In this document: positions 43,915 through 55,360 of the stretch, one piece after another | Layout: each line of letters begins with the position of its first letter | How positions within the stretch are numbered: the first letter of the stretch is position 1 | NCBI RefSeq assembly: GCF_002127325.2 | Contig: NC_035436.2 | Coordinates: 109,639,591 to 109,703,590, forward strand | Length of the DNA: 64,000 bases | Direction of reading: 5' to 3' | DNA from: Helianthus annuus | Taxonomy: Eukaryota > Streptophyta > Magnoliopsida > Asterales > Asteraceae | Notes under the pieces: generated by a model | The model's input: the letters and a program-made list of their open reading frames with translations, nothing else | What the model was told of the DNA's origin: nothing | Databases searched by the model: none | Position numbers and translations under genes: made by a program

Positions 43915-44472
43915 TCAGGACGAGGAGTTCATACTACTACAGCTTGAATCTACAGAATTCTCTCATTTCTACTCACTTTCTCTCATACTTTTTCGATTTG
44001 AACTAGTTCCTACGGTTGAAATGGCCTGAAATTCGAGTATAACGTGTAAAACATACCATTAACAAACCCTAGAAAGTTTCAGATTAAAACACGGCTTAAA
44101 AATGGTAAAAATCAGTTAAAATTGGAGTTTCGCTTTTATGGACATCGCAGGTTCCGCTCGAAATACATAGGTTTCGCTCGAAATAACTAGTTAGTTCCGC
44201 CCATAGTGACATCGAGTAGTTTCGCTCATAAGGACCTGATAGTTTCGCTCATAGCACCACGGTCCACTAGTTTGGTTTCGCTTATTCGATCATTTCACTT
44301 TCGCTTATTCGGACAACTATAGTTTCGCTTATTCAGACAATATACTTTCGCTTATTCAGACAATATACTTTCGCTTATTCAGACATACCCTATTTCGCTT
44401 ATTTGTCATCATTGTTCAAAATCTCAAAAAAAAAATTTCTAAGTGTTTGCTGATCTTGTAGATACACTCAAG
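43915..44472 (+). other. Copia2 leader with TTTCGCT motif array
   Basis: 558 bp without a gene. From 44128 to 44405 about a dozen TTTCGCT or TTCCGC words recur every 20-30 bp; several continue as TTTCGCTTATTC(A/G)GACA. It is the copia2 counterpart of the TCCGCT array in the copia1 leader. Confidence 0.75.
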
Positions 44473-47400
44473 ATGGATGATATATTCTTGAACCCATTCA
44501 GCGACATGTATGCGTGTGCAGGAAATTCCAGAAACGATGATGCTTCACCAAGCAATGCTAATGAGAACCCGCCAAATGCGAAGAAAAAGTTAACGGAAGC
44601 TTGGGAATCTAAAAGTGCCTTCGGAACATTCAACAAACCCCAAAGCTAATGGCTATCGAGGAATACAGTCGGTGGTCTAGAAAGTTTGAAGATTGGTTGA
44701 TGGCATTCGCATTTCCTAGTTGGAAAAGTCTGAAAAACGGCTATGAACATGGAAACAAAAATGGTGAAATTTTAACATCTGCTGATGAGATTGAATCGTT
44801 TGTAGCTGAGCAAAAATGTGTGGCTTTGTTATTTCAGTCCGTCCGGGAGGATATTATTTCTTTGATCAATTATTCAAATGCAAAAGATCTCTAGAATAAG
44901 CTACCAATAAAATGTTTAGGAAGTTCAGAAATTGTGAAAAACAAAAGAAAACTTCTTAGGAAAGAGTTTGATCTTTTTGGATGTTTAAAGAACGAATCAG
45001 TTTGTAAAATGATAGAAAGGTTTGGTCATCTGAAGCTGGAATTAGCATGACATGATATCATATATCCTGAGGATGAGCTTATCGACAAATTGTTCGATTC
45101 GTTGCCTGACGAGATGGATTGGAGATATTATGCGTTGATGCTGAAGAATACCATCAAGGATCCAGAAAAGTTGACTTTAGATCTGCTGATTGAGAAACTC
45201 GAGAGTCACGAGTTGGAGTTGAAGAAGACATTCAAAGTCAATCACTCATCTTATCAACAAAATTTGGATCTGTATTATCCGAAGAGCATGATGCCGAAAG
45301 TAACTTCTCCCAAGACTGCATTTTCTGCTGAGAATGTTTCCACAACAAGCAAAGAAAGTCAAAGCAGTCAAAGTAGTGGAAACCACAGTGGTTATCACAG
45401 TGGATCTTCATCATCTGCAAGTCATTCTGATGCAAAGAATCATTTTCAATGCAACATCGCAATAGATTTAAAGAATGCTCAGAATTTTGACGAGGAGTCG
45501 GCTAAGCAGCAGATGGTCTTCTTGGCGTCGGTGTTGGAATCATATGAAGGGTTAGTAGCTGGAAAGATCGGCAACACCAACCTGACGAAGGAAGATTATG
45601 ATCAGATAGATCCTGAAGAAATGGAGCTGATCGATATTCGTTGGGCTATGGCCAGTGCTGTTCGTCGTGCACAGCGTTTCATGGAAATTACCGGTAGGAA
45701 GACAATTGGTGGTCCATCTACCAAATTGGGGTTCGATAAGTCCAAGGTGACATGCTTCAAATGTAAGCAAAAGGGCCACTTCAAGCGAGAATGCAGAAAC
45801 GCTTATGCTGATGAGTCGGAGAACCCTTTCAGAGAGGATTACTACAAGAAGGCGATTTATCACCAGAATAAATCTGAGCCGCCTAGATTGAAGCAGGTTG
45901 AAGACAACAAAGAGAAATCTAGAGCTCTTGCGGTGATTTACGATGATGAGGGGTATGACTGGAGCCAAGAAGTTCTACCAGAGGACGATACGGTTGGTTA
46001 CGCATTCATGGCGAAAAATGAACCTATTCCTTGGAAAGATAATCGTACTGAAGAGCAGAAGTATAGATACAGAAAAATGATTGCTGGAAACAGAATCATT
46101 AGAATTTCTGGTATCTATCTGGAAGCGAGGAGAGCGAGAAGATGGGATCCGGACAGAGAGTGTTACCTTGATCCGTATGGAAATATTGCGATTGATGACA
46201 AAACTCTTGATCTGGAAGCCATAATCAAGGAGTCAAAAGATGAGGATGAGTATTGGCAGAATAAATGGTGGGGAACTGGAGACGAGAAAGAGAAAGAAGA
46301 GAAAGAGAAAAAGGAGAAAGAAGAGATAGAGAAATCGAAGAAGATTGATACCTGGGAAAAATGGCTGACAAAGTGCTGGCTGCTAAGGCACTTGAGGTAG
46401 ACTCTAACTCCGTGTCTGAGTCAAAAAGTCAGGTCAGTTCAAACGTGTCAACAAATACGTCAGGTAAGAAAATTGATGGAAATGTTGATTGCAAGAATTG
46501 CAACAAAGAGTGCAAATTTTGTAATACAGTCACGTATCTCAACGGTAGGAAAGTTGAAGATCTGACAGCAAAGGTCAGAAGCGTTGAGAATCAAATTCTC
46601 GATCGTGACAAAACAGTTAAAGCTTCAACTGAATGGATAAGAGAATTAACTAGCCAATTTGAAAATGATAAAATTGATCATGAAAAAGTTAAAAAGGAAA
46701 ATGAAAAGTTAATTCTTGAAAACCGTCAGATTTCTGAAAAGTTTGAAAAGCTCAAAAGTACAATGAAAGATAATGATGATCGAAATGGTAAAACATATAA
46801 AGAAAATGTTCATCTAAAAGCAGTGCTGAGGGTAAAAGAAGAATCAATCAACCAACAACTAGATGAAATCGCTAAACTGAAACTTAAAGTTCAAGAGGCT
46901 GTAATCGAAAACGAGCGAATCCAGTTGAAGCTTAATAGTTACAGCTCCGCAAGCTTTGTTTTGCAACACATTGTTCCCAAACCCATCGGGAAAAACAAAG
47001 CTGGCGAAGACGAGTATTCTGATGGAACCGGGGTGGGTTTTCATAGAGTTCCACCGCCGATTTTGGATAATTACACGAAAAAGCAATCTGGGTTGGTTGA
47101 AATTGGAGAAGAAAGTGAAGTTAAACTTCCAGAAAACATTGATGTCATGTTCACATCTTCCAATGACGATAGTGTCCAAAATGATATTGTAAAAGATGTT
47201 GTTGAAAATGTGCTAAAACAGATAGTGACACTACTGAGGAAGATGGGTGTTTCTTGGACAAATACATTCCGAAACAAAAGTCCAAGAACAACTTAAATGA
47301 AGAATCAAATCTTGTCATGTACAAGATGATGGGTTCGGATAAGTTGTTTTCGGATTCAGAGTTTTTTCAATTGAGAATGTTAACATGAACAAATTGACAA

Positions 47401-48168
47401 ATGTTTTCAAGTTGGTCGAAGTTGAGTTGTCAGAAGTGAACAATCTGAGTCAAACAAAGAGAAAAATGAGTTTTGAGAAAAATAAATCACACCACAAGAA
47501 ACCTGTTAATCCATCGCGTTTTTATAATAATAACAGAAACAATTGGTCAGGTGGTTATCAGGGGGTAAGCCTTATCAGAAAAGAAATGTTCCAAACAAGA
47601 GGCTTGTTGAGAAGAAGGTGTTTGTGAATAGTTCAAATTCACTTGATGATGAAGAGAAAGAAATTTTTACAAGATCAAATAAAGTGTTCTTTCAGAAAAG
47701 AGCTTCACAGGCTCAGTCTAAAGGCACAAGTCGAGTTGTTGATACTCGAACATGCTTCAGATGTAATCAAGTTGGTCACATTGCCCGAAAGTGTACCAAC
47801 GTGAAGCCTAAGACTGAAACTGTGAAGATTCAACAAAAGAAAGTTGAGGAGAAGGGCAAAGCACAAATTGTTGTTGAGAAAAAGAATGTGAAAAATAATA
47901 ACATCAAGGAGAAAAATGAACCTGTAAAGAAGTTGGTAACTAAAAACGACAAATTTTACAAAAGGGTTGCATTATCTCAACAAATTTGGAAACCTAAAAC
48001 AGAGATGAAAATTTCAACTTCTGAAGAGAAAAAGGCTGAAGAATCAATTCCGATTGATTATGATGCAAATTTTCCACCTCTTAAGGCTGAAAATTTCAAA
48101 ATTCAAATTGCGCGAGTCAAGGTTACGCCTAAGGCTGATGAGGCCTGGGTGGACTCAATGTTTGATTA
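44473..48168 (+). pseudogene. Copia2 gag-like polyprotein, broken by stops and frameshifts
   Basis: ATG at 44473 (MDDIFLNPF). Blocks match copia1: MAIEEYSRWSRKFEDW (44649), LRKEFDLFGCLKNE, LFDSLPDEMDWRYYALML (45090), knuckle CFKCKQKGHFKREC (45753-45794), a coiled coil (46680-46930: NEKLILENRQISEKFEKL), SYSSASFVLQHIVPK and VPPPILDNY. The second knuckle CFRCNQVGHIARKC is at 47753-47794, before AWVDSMFD and a TAA. Breaks: frameshifts near 44640, 46380, 47250 and 47560, TAG at 44892-44894 and a TGA near 45049. Some of the stops look like C-to-T changes. Full length would be about 1,230 residues, long for copia gag. Confidence 0.85.
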
Positions 48169-48258
48169 AACAGTTTGAATTGCCGGAGCTTCCTGGATCG
48201 CAAAGCATGAATCGGCATCTTTATTGAAGATGGTTAAGTCAAAGTTTGTTATGTGCAG
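48169..48258 (+). other. Conserved segment between gag stop and protease
   Basis: After the gag stop comes TGCCGGAGCTTCC, then GCATGAATCGGCATC, then TGTGCAG directly before protease. Copia1 has the same at about 39232-39282, and copia3 has it three times (50047-50256). Conservation outside the frame suggests a role in expressing or processing pol. Confidence 0.65.
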
Positions 48259-48810
48259 GATCTTCCAAAACTTGTATCCAGATGGATTATGGATAGTGGA
48301 GCTTCAAGACATATGACAGGGAAGACTGCGTTGCTATATGATGTGAAAAATATCAATGGTGGTTACGTAGGTTTTACTGGTAATCAACGAGGAAGAATTA
48401 TTGGTGAAGGAACGTTATCCAACGGGATTGTAACGTTTGAGAGAGTTAATTACATTGCTGAGCTGGAGAATAATCTGCTGAGTATCTCCCAGATTTGTGA
48501 CAGGATGTATACTACTCACTTCACTGACAAAGAATGTTTGATCTTGAAACCGGGATTTGTAATACCTGAGGAATGGATTATCATGAGGGCACCAAGAGTT
48601 AATGATCTGTACATGTTAGACATGAGTGTAGCTACTACAACCACTAGTCAGACTCATTGTTTCGTGTCCAGAGCAACTGAAAAAGAATCGAGATTGTGGC
48701 ACCGGAAGATGGGGCATATACATCTTAGAAAAATGAATCATTTGGTGCATAATGATTTGGTTACAGGAGTTCATGTCAAAGGTTTTCATCTGGAAAGGGG
48801 AGTGCATTAG
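48259..48810 (+). pseudogene. Copia2 protease and GAG-pre-integrase region
   Basis: The frame gives RWIMDSGASRHMTG, the active-site block of copia aspartic protease (catalytic Asp at 48292-48294), followed by GEGTLSNGIVTFERV and NNLLSISQICD. After this comes the pre-integrase zinc region start (SRLWHRKMGHIHLRKMNHL). A frameshift near 48790 ends this frame at 48810, and the protein continues in the next frame. It would cut the polyprotein. No start codon is needed if it is made by recoding or splicing from gag. Confidence 0.88.
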
Positions 48811-49450
48811 TTGTGTTAAAGGCAAACAGAAGAAAAAGTCACACCCTACAAAGCAAGTCAATTCAGTTTCGAGACCTCTGGAAAGACTTCACATGGATTT
48901 GTTTGGTCTGGTGAACGTCAAGAGTATTACAGGAGATTACTACTGTTTGGTCGTTACTGATGATTATTCCAGATTTTCATGGGTTTCTTTCTTGAAAACC
49001 AAAGACGAAACTTTTGATAATTTGATGTCATTGTTCAAGAGAATTGAGAATCTGTACCAAAGGCGTATCAAAAGAATTCGATGTGATAATGGTACTGAAT
49101 TCAAGAATAGCAAGATGGAAGAATTTTGTGATGAAAGAGGTATATTGCCTGAGTTTAGTGCTCCGTACACTCTGCAACAGAATGGAGTCGCAGAACGCAA
49201 AAATCGGACACTAATCGAGACGGCTAGAACTATGCTCGCAGATTCAAAGTTACCGATTAATTTTTTGGCTGAAGCTGTTTCCGCCGCATGCTATACGCTC
49301 AACAGGGTTCTTACTGTCAAGAAGTTCAACAAAACATGCTTTGAGCTAATCAATAATCGCAAACCGACTTTGAAGTATCTAGAACCGTTCGGGTCACCCT
49401 GTACAGTTATAGAGCCTCATGGAAAGTTTGGTCCGAAGTGCATTGAGCCA
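48752..49450 (+). pseudogene. Copia2 integrase, truncated
   Basis: The frame continues CISCVKGKQ (end of the zinc region), then the catalytic core: MDLFGLVNVKS, DDYSRFSWV, RCDNGTEFKN and QQNGVAERKNRTLIE carry the D, D and E positions. NRVLTVKKFNKTCFELINNRKPTLKYLEPFG follows. At KCIEP the copia sequence stops and family-1 LTR sequence begins. RT and RNase H are missing. Confidence 0.9.
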
Positions 49451-49708
49451 CATGTGTTTCAGGAGCAAACACATAGGATGTTCGTGACACGCTAGGGTGG
49501 ACTTGGGCCTTAGTGACATAAAATGGAGCTAGACTAGTTAAAACATGTTATGTACTCTTTGTTTCAGTTGTTTTAAGACAATGTAACTCGTTTTTTTTAT
49601 CAATAAAATATAACTTTGTACTGCCATGGTTGTGAAACAATAATTCTGTTACAACACTCCCCAACGTTTCCGCCACGATTTGATGTTTTACGTGGTCGGG
49701 GTGCGACA
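49449..49708 (+). repeat. LTR C, right-hand end (or end of another family-1 LTR)
   Basis: CACATGTGTTTCAGG to GTGCGACA (terminus normally GTGTGACA). The first 82 bp repeat 43369-43450 with one mismatch. The right flank is ATATG and does not match B's left flank GCTAC, so B and this LTR do not form one simple element. Confidence 0.85.
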
Positions 49709-50046
49709 ATATGAAAACAAACTATACAAGAACATGACAACTGATATGAATCACTTCAATTCTCCATCCACTTGGCATAAACAATCAGAACTCCCCCTCA
49801 CAACAAACTATTTTCTCATTAAGATTTCAAAACACTTAAGTTTTGTTTTAATCAAAATGGTTTTTCCGGAAAATAAGTTCGTTTATCAACCACGTGTGGG
49901 TTTGGGGTCACTTCATCACTTTTTTTACCAAAACTTTTGAATGATAGTTAAATCTAGTTCAATTTAATGACCTTCAATAACCTCTTGTAAGATCAACTAT
50001 TAAAAATTTTCAACCAATTCCTATCAGTTGGTTGAATTCTCAAAGT

Positions 50047-50256
50047 GCCGATTCCTACTCCACACTTACCAACCTGGGAGTTCCGGCAATTCCCACTTTT
50101 CAAATTTTAAATTTTCAAGAAAGATGCCGATTCATGCTCTGCGATTACCAACTTGGGAGCTCCGGCAATTCACACTTTTCAAATTTTAAATTTTCAAGAA
50201 AGATGCCGATTCATGCTCCGCGATTACCAACTTGGGAGCTCTGGCAAGTCAGGTTT
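50047..50256 (-). repeat. Triplicated post-gag motif of copia3
   Basis: Three copies of about 75-85 bp, each with GCCGATTCATGCTC (plus strand, variants) and ACCAACTTGGGAGCTC. Copia1 and copia2 have one copy each of the corresponding sequence after their gag stop. Confidence 0.8.
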
Positions 50257-50969
50257 TTATTCAACAAAGAATATATCCACCCAAGCCTGACCAGCCTTGG
50301 GTGTAACCTTTTCAGTCTCATTTGGGGTTGTATCTTTCCTTTTTAATTGATAAAATTCCTTAACCCCTTTAGCCTTCCCCTCAATCATTTTTCCAAAAAT
50401 GTTTTTCACATCAGGGTTAAAGGCCTTTTCAATATCGAATTTTTTCATTTTAGGAAAAAAATGTTTTGAAATCTCAACTTTTCCGATTTTAGATTTTAAA
50501 TTCTTAGCACTTAGTGGTGGAAAATTTACATCATCCACTGGCGGAACTTTCTTCTCATCTTTCACAACAACATGCGGCTCCTCTGATTTTGTGGAATCAG
50601 ATTCATCACCAGAACTGTTTCTTGATTTCTTAACAACCCATTGTTGATTGTTAAGTTTTCCCTTCTTTTTGAAAACATTTTTCAAACACTCACCAACTTC
50701 ATAAATTGAATTTTCAAAAACTTTAAGTTTGTTCGTTGGTGGTTCGACTTTCTCAACAATCTTTTCTTTTAGTTTCTCAGATACTTCCTGTTTTGTCTTT
50801 TTCTGAAAAACATTCTTCAGACAATTTTTAGCAATATGACCAGCAGTTTTGCACTGAAAACAAGTTCTTGTTTCTGTCTTTTTCTGAACAACATTCTTCT
50901 TCAATTCTTCTTGCTTCTTGGCAAGGAACTCTTGATTCGTCTGCTTCTTGAAAGCTTGCTCTTTCTCAG
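50257..50969 (-). pseudogene. Copia3 gag C-terminal part with second zinc knuckle
   Basis: From the break at 50969 the minus strand reads EKEQAFKKQTNQEFLAKKQEELKKN, the knuckle CFQCKTAGHIAKNC (50821-50862), NSIYEVGE, WVVKKSRNSSGDESDSTKSEEPHVV, VNFPPLSAKNLKSKIGKVEIS and AGQAWVDIFFVE, ending at 50257. The same blocks occur in copia1 (38134-39216) and copia2. The N-terminal part is absent because an LTR begins at 50970, so upstream codons in this frame are LTR-derived. Confidence 0.86.
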
Positions 50970-51051
50970 TGTCACACCCCGACCACGTAGAACATACAAA
51001 ACGTGGCGGAAACGTCGGGGAGTGATGTAACAGAATTAATTGTTTCAAATC
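50970..51051 (-). repeat. LTR E, first 82 bp
   Basis: TGTCACACCCCGACC is the family-1 LTR end in minus orientation. After 82 bp, at AAATC (51047-51051), element D is inserted. The LTR resumes at 61460 with a second AAATC. Left flank CTCAG lies in copia3 gag. Confidence 0.9.
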
Positions 51052-54000
51052 TGTCACACCCCGACCACGTAGAACATACAAAACGTGGCGGAATCGTCGA
51101 GGAGTGTTGTAACAGAATCAATTGTTTCAAATCCATGGCGAATGAAGTTTCGTTTTATAAATCAAACATGAAGGTTTACATTGTCTAAACAAGAATCAAA
51201 GTGTACATAACATAAATTAACTAGTTCTTGTCTCGTTTTAAGTCACTAAGGCACAGGTCCGCCTAAGTATGTCTTGATAAGTCCTATGCATCATCTCCTG
51301 AAAACACATGTGAAAATAGGTACGTCAGCATAAAAATGCATGTGAGATACATTGGTTTTGTGAAAACGGAATTCATGACTTGAGTTTGAGAAAATGTTTA
51401 GTCATGAACCTCGTATTTTGCTTTGTCTTGTAAATCATTTGAAAAACGGTAAGATCAAATGATATGTATAAATAAGAGAACAATGCATGGTTAACTGAGT
51501 ACCCATGTAAAAAGAGTTTGTATAAGATTTGTTGTTTGTAAATCAATGTCTTGTGAAAAGCGTGTTATTTGTATAAAATGTTCTATGTTTCAAATTGAAA
51601 TGATTCAAATAACGCTACGATATGTAATACCATACAAACACTTATATATAGGAAGTACCAGCGGCGTATCCACCATGCTTGTATCATATTACACATGCCT
51701 CGTTACTTAAATCACTTACTCAAACCAAACCATCAAGATGAAATGTTTAACAACGGCAGAAATGTTCATGTATAGTCAAATGTCTATTGTCAAATGTAAT
51801 CCATGTCAACGGATACAACTGGTTTACACGGTTCAATGGTTACAGACGGTTCATGAAATTGAAGGGTTAAGACGGTTCACATAGTCAAATGGTTACAACG
51901 GTTCAAAATGTAGTGTAATGTGTTCATATGCTGGATGAGCATATGCAACAGTAATGCAATGTGAAACAATGTACTACGTATGCACACAATGGGCGTACGT
52001 AGCATGAAATGTATTGTAGAGTACAACGGTTCAAAATGTAGTGTGATGTGTTCATATGCTGGATGAGCATATGCAACAGTAATGCAATGTGCAACAATGT
52101 ACTAAGTATGCACACAATGGGCATACATAGCATGTAATGTAAAACAATGTACTAAGTACGCACACAATGGGCATACATAGCATGTGATGTAAAGTGTTGT
52201 GCTAAGTATGCACACGATGAACATACATAGCATGAACACAATGAAATCATGTACTATATATGAACTATTGAACATAGCAAGTATATGATGTGAAAACAGG
52301 AAAGCATGAAAGTAACAGATAGGCACATGTGTTTCACCCCAAAACAGTTTAGAAAACAGTAAAAGAGGGGTTCAATGTACTCACCTGAGATTGCTTTGAG
52401 TTCCTTGTATAATAACCAGATAATGCTAAAGATCACGGAATATCAACGGCACCTAATAGGTAGCTTATGTTAATATACCGGACCAAATCGGAAGGATCGG
52501 ACAGTATGCGGGTTCGAAAACCAAACGAGTATGGAGACTCGTGTAATATGGTTTAACAAAGCCTACATACTAAAATGAAACTTAACCTAAGTGCTTACGG
52601 TCCATCACGACCCGTTTAGGTAGCTTATGCCACCTTACGCGTCGTTCGCGTAGAACGCGTCTGGAACGCCTAACATCGTGACCACAAGGTATAACCTCGG
52701 AAGGTTATAGCTATGGTCACCTAATGTGTTTGGTCAGGTCCTAATGACCGACAAAATGGGTCGGGTTCGAAAGCATAAGCGATGGTTTAGATCGCTTACC
52801 TTACGACCCTATATAAGCACTAAACTAAAAGTGACGAGCTAAGCATGTTAGAACATGCTTAACTAAGTTTGAAAACAGGTTTGACATCAAAACAAACGGC
52901 TTTGATGCTCACGAGTAGTTTGGTTACAAAATATGCAAGAATGCACATTTTGGCCGAAACTACGACTCGTCACTGAGCCTAGATAACGTGGTGATCAGTA
53001 GGTATGGTCACTATGGACCATAACCATCGTGATCACGCTCACGTTATGAAGTTCCATGAACTTCGCATCGACCATAAGCTGGTCAATGCAGAAAGTCAAC
53101 AAAACGTTGACTTTCGGACTCGAAAAGCGAATAAAAGAGCGAAAGAAGACTTACGGAGGGTCCCCGAGTGCAAATCAAGATCAAACAGCTCAGGTATGAA
53201 ACAATGGTTTCAACTTAGAGCTTTAGGATCTGATTTTGTGATTTTTACACTAAAGGGGGGGGGTATTTATAGGAAAAGTGGAACCGTTAGGATCGTTTTA
53301 TCGAATATCGAGCCTTGATCACGTGCGTACATGTGTCCAGTCGATAAGTTCAGTGAACTTGACTCTTGGCTCTTCATTGGGTGAAAAGGCATTGCCCCTT
53401 GATCGAACGAAAGGCCAGATTCTGCATTAAATGCAAAATCTTTCTGTCAGACATCCCCACGCGGCCCGCCTCACATTTGGGCAAAACTCACGCGGGCCGC
53501 CTGGCCCTCTCTGATCTGCACCACTTGCAGAATTTACACATTTGGTCCCTGTTGCGTGTTTAAGCTATTTCCAGCCCTTCTAAGACCTGTAAAGCCATCT
53601 TTAAGGCCCTAAAATGATGCCTAAACATTGTGGACATGAAACATGCCCAAAAATATGTCGGATGTCGGTTCGTTTGGCCGTACGATCGCGATGTTCGCTT
53701 AATTACGACGGAATGCGCATAAGTGTGAAAGACGATCCAAATGACGCGACGAATGGATTTTTCTCATGCCAAACACTAAGGCATAATATAAGGATGCTTA
53801 CATAAATTTTTGGATGTCCGGATGTACTCAGAACGTAAGTTATGCGCGAAAGTGCAAACTTGTGCACTTTTTGACACTTTTAGTCCCTGAATGACCCAGA
53901 AGTTTATTTTAGCATACCAAACCCCTCAAAGCCTATTTCTAAGCCATGTAAAGGATATTTATGGTATGTTTAACTTATGGACATGTTCCGGAATGTTCGT

Positions 54001-54347
54001 TATAGTTCAGATTGGCATACTTTCGCAGTTTGTCAAGTTTAGTCCCTGTAAGCGAATTAACTTGTTTTTGCTATACCAAAGCCTTCAAAACTTATTTCTA
54101 AGTTATGTAAAGGTTATTTAAGGTACATTGAGTGTATGTTGATGTTCCGGAGTATTTGTCGCAATAAACTGAGTACGTTTACGCACCAGTTTGCGTATAA
54201 TGCTCTAGAAAGCGATGTAGAGTCTGAATTTGAACAATAATTGATATGTGCAAAACATACACATATTTATACAAGATCCCAAGTATGAAATACAATATTT
54301 CATCGGCTTGGTATTTGTTTGATGGTCGCGGTGACACAGGTGTCACA
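51052..54347 (-). repeat. Element D 3' LTR
   Basis: Begins TGTCACACCCC and ends GGTGTCACA. It contains inverted GAACCGTT repeats (51829-51907), a 126-bp duplication (51897 and 52023), 50-bp repeats near 52090-52190, paired GC dyads (53456-53502) and the minus-strand TATA box (53264-53271) preceded by nine G. Confidence 0.93.
51897..52235 (-). repeat. 126-bp and 50-bp tandem repeats in D LTR
   Basis: CGGTTCAAAATGTAGTGT...AACAATGTACT occurs twice with a period of 126 bp. ACAATGTACTAAGT then recurs with a period of about 50 bp, each unit ending in CATACATAGCATG. The right LTR has the same set. Confidence 0.8.
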
Positions 54348-54383
54348 GTTTCCCCTACTTTAGGAAATTTCGTCCCGAAATTT
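54348..54383 (-). promoter_or_regulatory. Element D polypurine tract and pre-PPT hairpin
   Basis: Minus strand AAAGTAGGGGAAAC abuts the LTR start TGTGACACC. The hairpin AAATTTCG/CGAAATTT with a 3-base loop is at 54365-54383. Confidence 0.75.
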
Positions 54384-54447
54384 ATTCGTAGGAGTCTATT
54401 TGTGAATTTGCCAAATAACCACCAATGATATGTAAGGCAATATCTTG

Positions 54448-55360
54448 TCATTTCCTTAACGGTCATTCTTCCGAAACGAAAATGAACAGACGGGTCATTT
54501 TCAATGGTTGCTTCATCAGAATTGGAAATGAAGGATTACACAACGGATATTCATTTCCTCAACGGAAAATCTTCAGAAACGAAAATGAACAAACGGGGTC
54601 ATCTTCAACGGTTGCTTCCTCAGAGTTGGAAATGAAGTATTACACAACGGATATTCATTTCCTCAACGGATAATCTTCAGAAACGAAAATGAACAAACGG
54701 GGTCATCTTCAACGGTTGCTTCCTCAGAGTTGGAAATGAAGTATTACACAACGGATATTCATTTCCTCAACGGATAATCTTCAGAAACGAAAATGAACAA
54801 ACGGGGTCATCTTCAACGGTTGCTTCCTCAGAGTTGGAAATGAAGTATTACACAACGGATATTCATTTCCTCAACGGATAATCTTCAGAAACGAAAATGA
54901 ACTAACGGAGTCATCTTCAACGGTTGCTTCCTCAGAGTTGGAAATGAAGGATTACACAACGGATATCCATTTCCTCAACGGATAAATCTTCAGAAACGAA
55001 AATGAGCTAACGGAGTCATCTTCAACGGTTGCTTCCTCAGAGTTGGAAATGAAGGATTACACAACGGATATTCATTTCCTCAACGGATAATCTTCAGAAA
55101 CGAAAATGAACAAACGGGGTCATCTTCAACGGGTATTCTTCAGATTTGGAAATGAAGGATAAACGGTTATTCATTTCCTCAACGGATAAATCTTCAGAAC
55201 GAAAATGAACAAACGGGGTCATTTTCCTCGACGGGTATTCTTCAGATTTGGAAATGAAGGATAAACGGATATTCATTTCCTCAACGGATATTCTTCAGAA
55301 GCGAAAAATGAATAGCTAGTTCATTTTTCCTCAACGGATGCTTCATCAGAATTGGAAATG
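54448..55360 (-). repeat. 104-bp tandem array in element D
   Basis: About nine units begin at 54448, 54551, 54655, 54759, 54863, 54967, 55072, 55171 and 55273, each near TCATTTCCTCAACGG. Five central periods are 104-105 bp and nearly identical; the outer ones are 99-103 bp and diverged, as expected if the array grew from the middle. The unit is not a multiple of three and has no long frame, so it is unlikely to code. Confidence 0.93.

Larger units (their letters stand above)
43455..49450 (+). mobile_element. Copia2: 3'-truncated copia element
   Basis: It has a 5' LTR, primer site, leader, broken gag, protease and integrase, and is cut inside integrase at about 49450, where LTR C sequence resumes. 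RT, RNase H and the 3' LTR are missing. The LTR C sequence on both sides overlaps by about 82 bp, so it is not a clean insertion. It is a relative of copia1, and it shows the pol genes that copia1 lacks. Confidence 0.88.
49709..50969 (-). mobile_element. Copia3 remnant (pol-less copia type)
   Basis: On the minus strand the end of a gag like copia1's second part is followed directly by the same non-coding block that follows gag in copia1, containing TTATTTTCCGGAAAAACC and a GAGGGGGAG run. No pol lies between. It is cut by LTR E on the right and by the LTR C terminus on the left. Confidence 0.82.

Noticed and set aside
44443..44472. Start of copia2 gag at the TTG at 44443
   Set aside because: The ATG at 44473 gives MDDIF, close to the copia1 start MDEDF, and needs no unusual start codon.
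22047..49708. B and LTR C as the two LTRs of one full element
   Set aside because: LTR subfamilies differ, flanks GCTAC and ATATG do not match, and B's gag and C's start are both truncated at the junction.
51924..52436. Minus-strand frames with repeated CAYLVHCFTLH-like residues
   Set aside because: They come from tandem repeats in the D LTR and recur at 59039-59551; no protein family resemblance.
54448..55360. CRISPR-like array
   Set aside because: Units are contiguous 104-bp tandem repeats without spacers, inside a plant retrotransposon.
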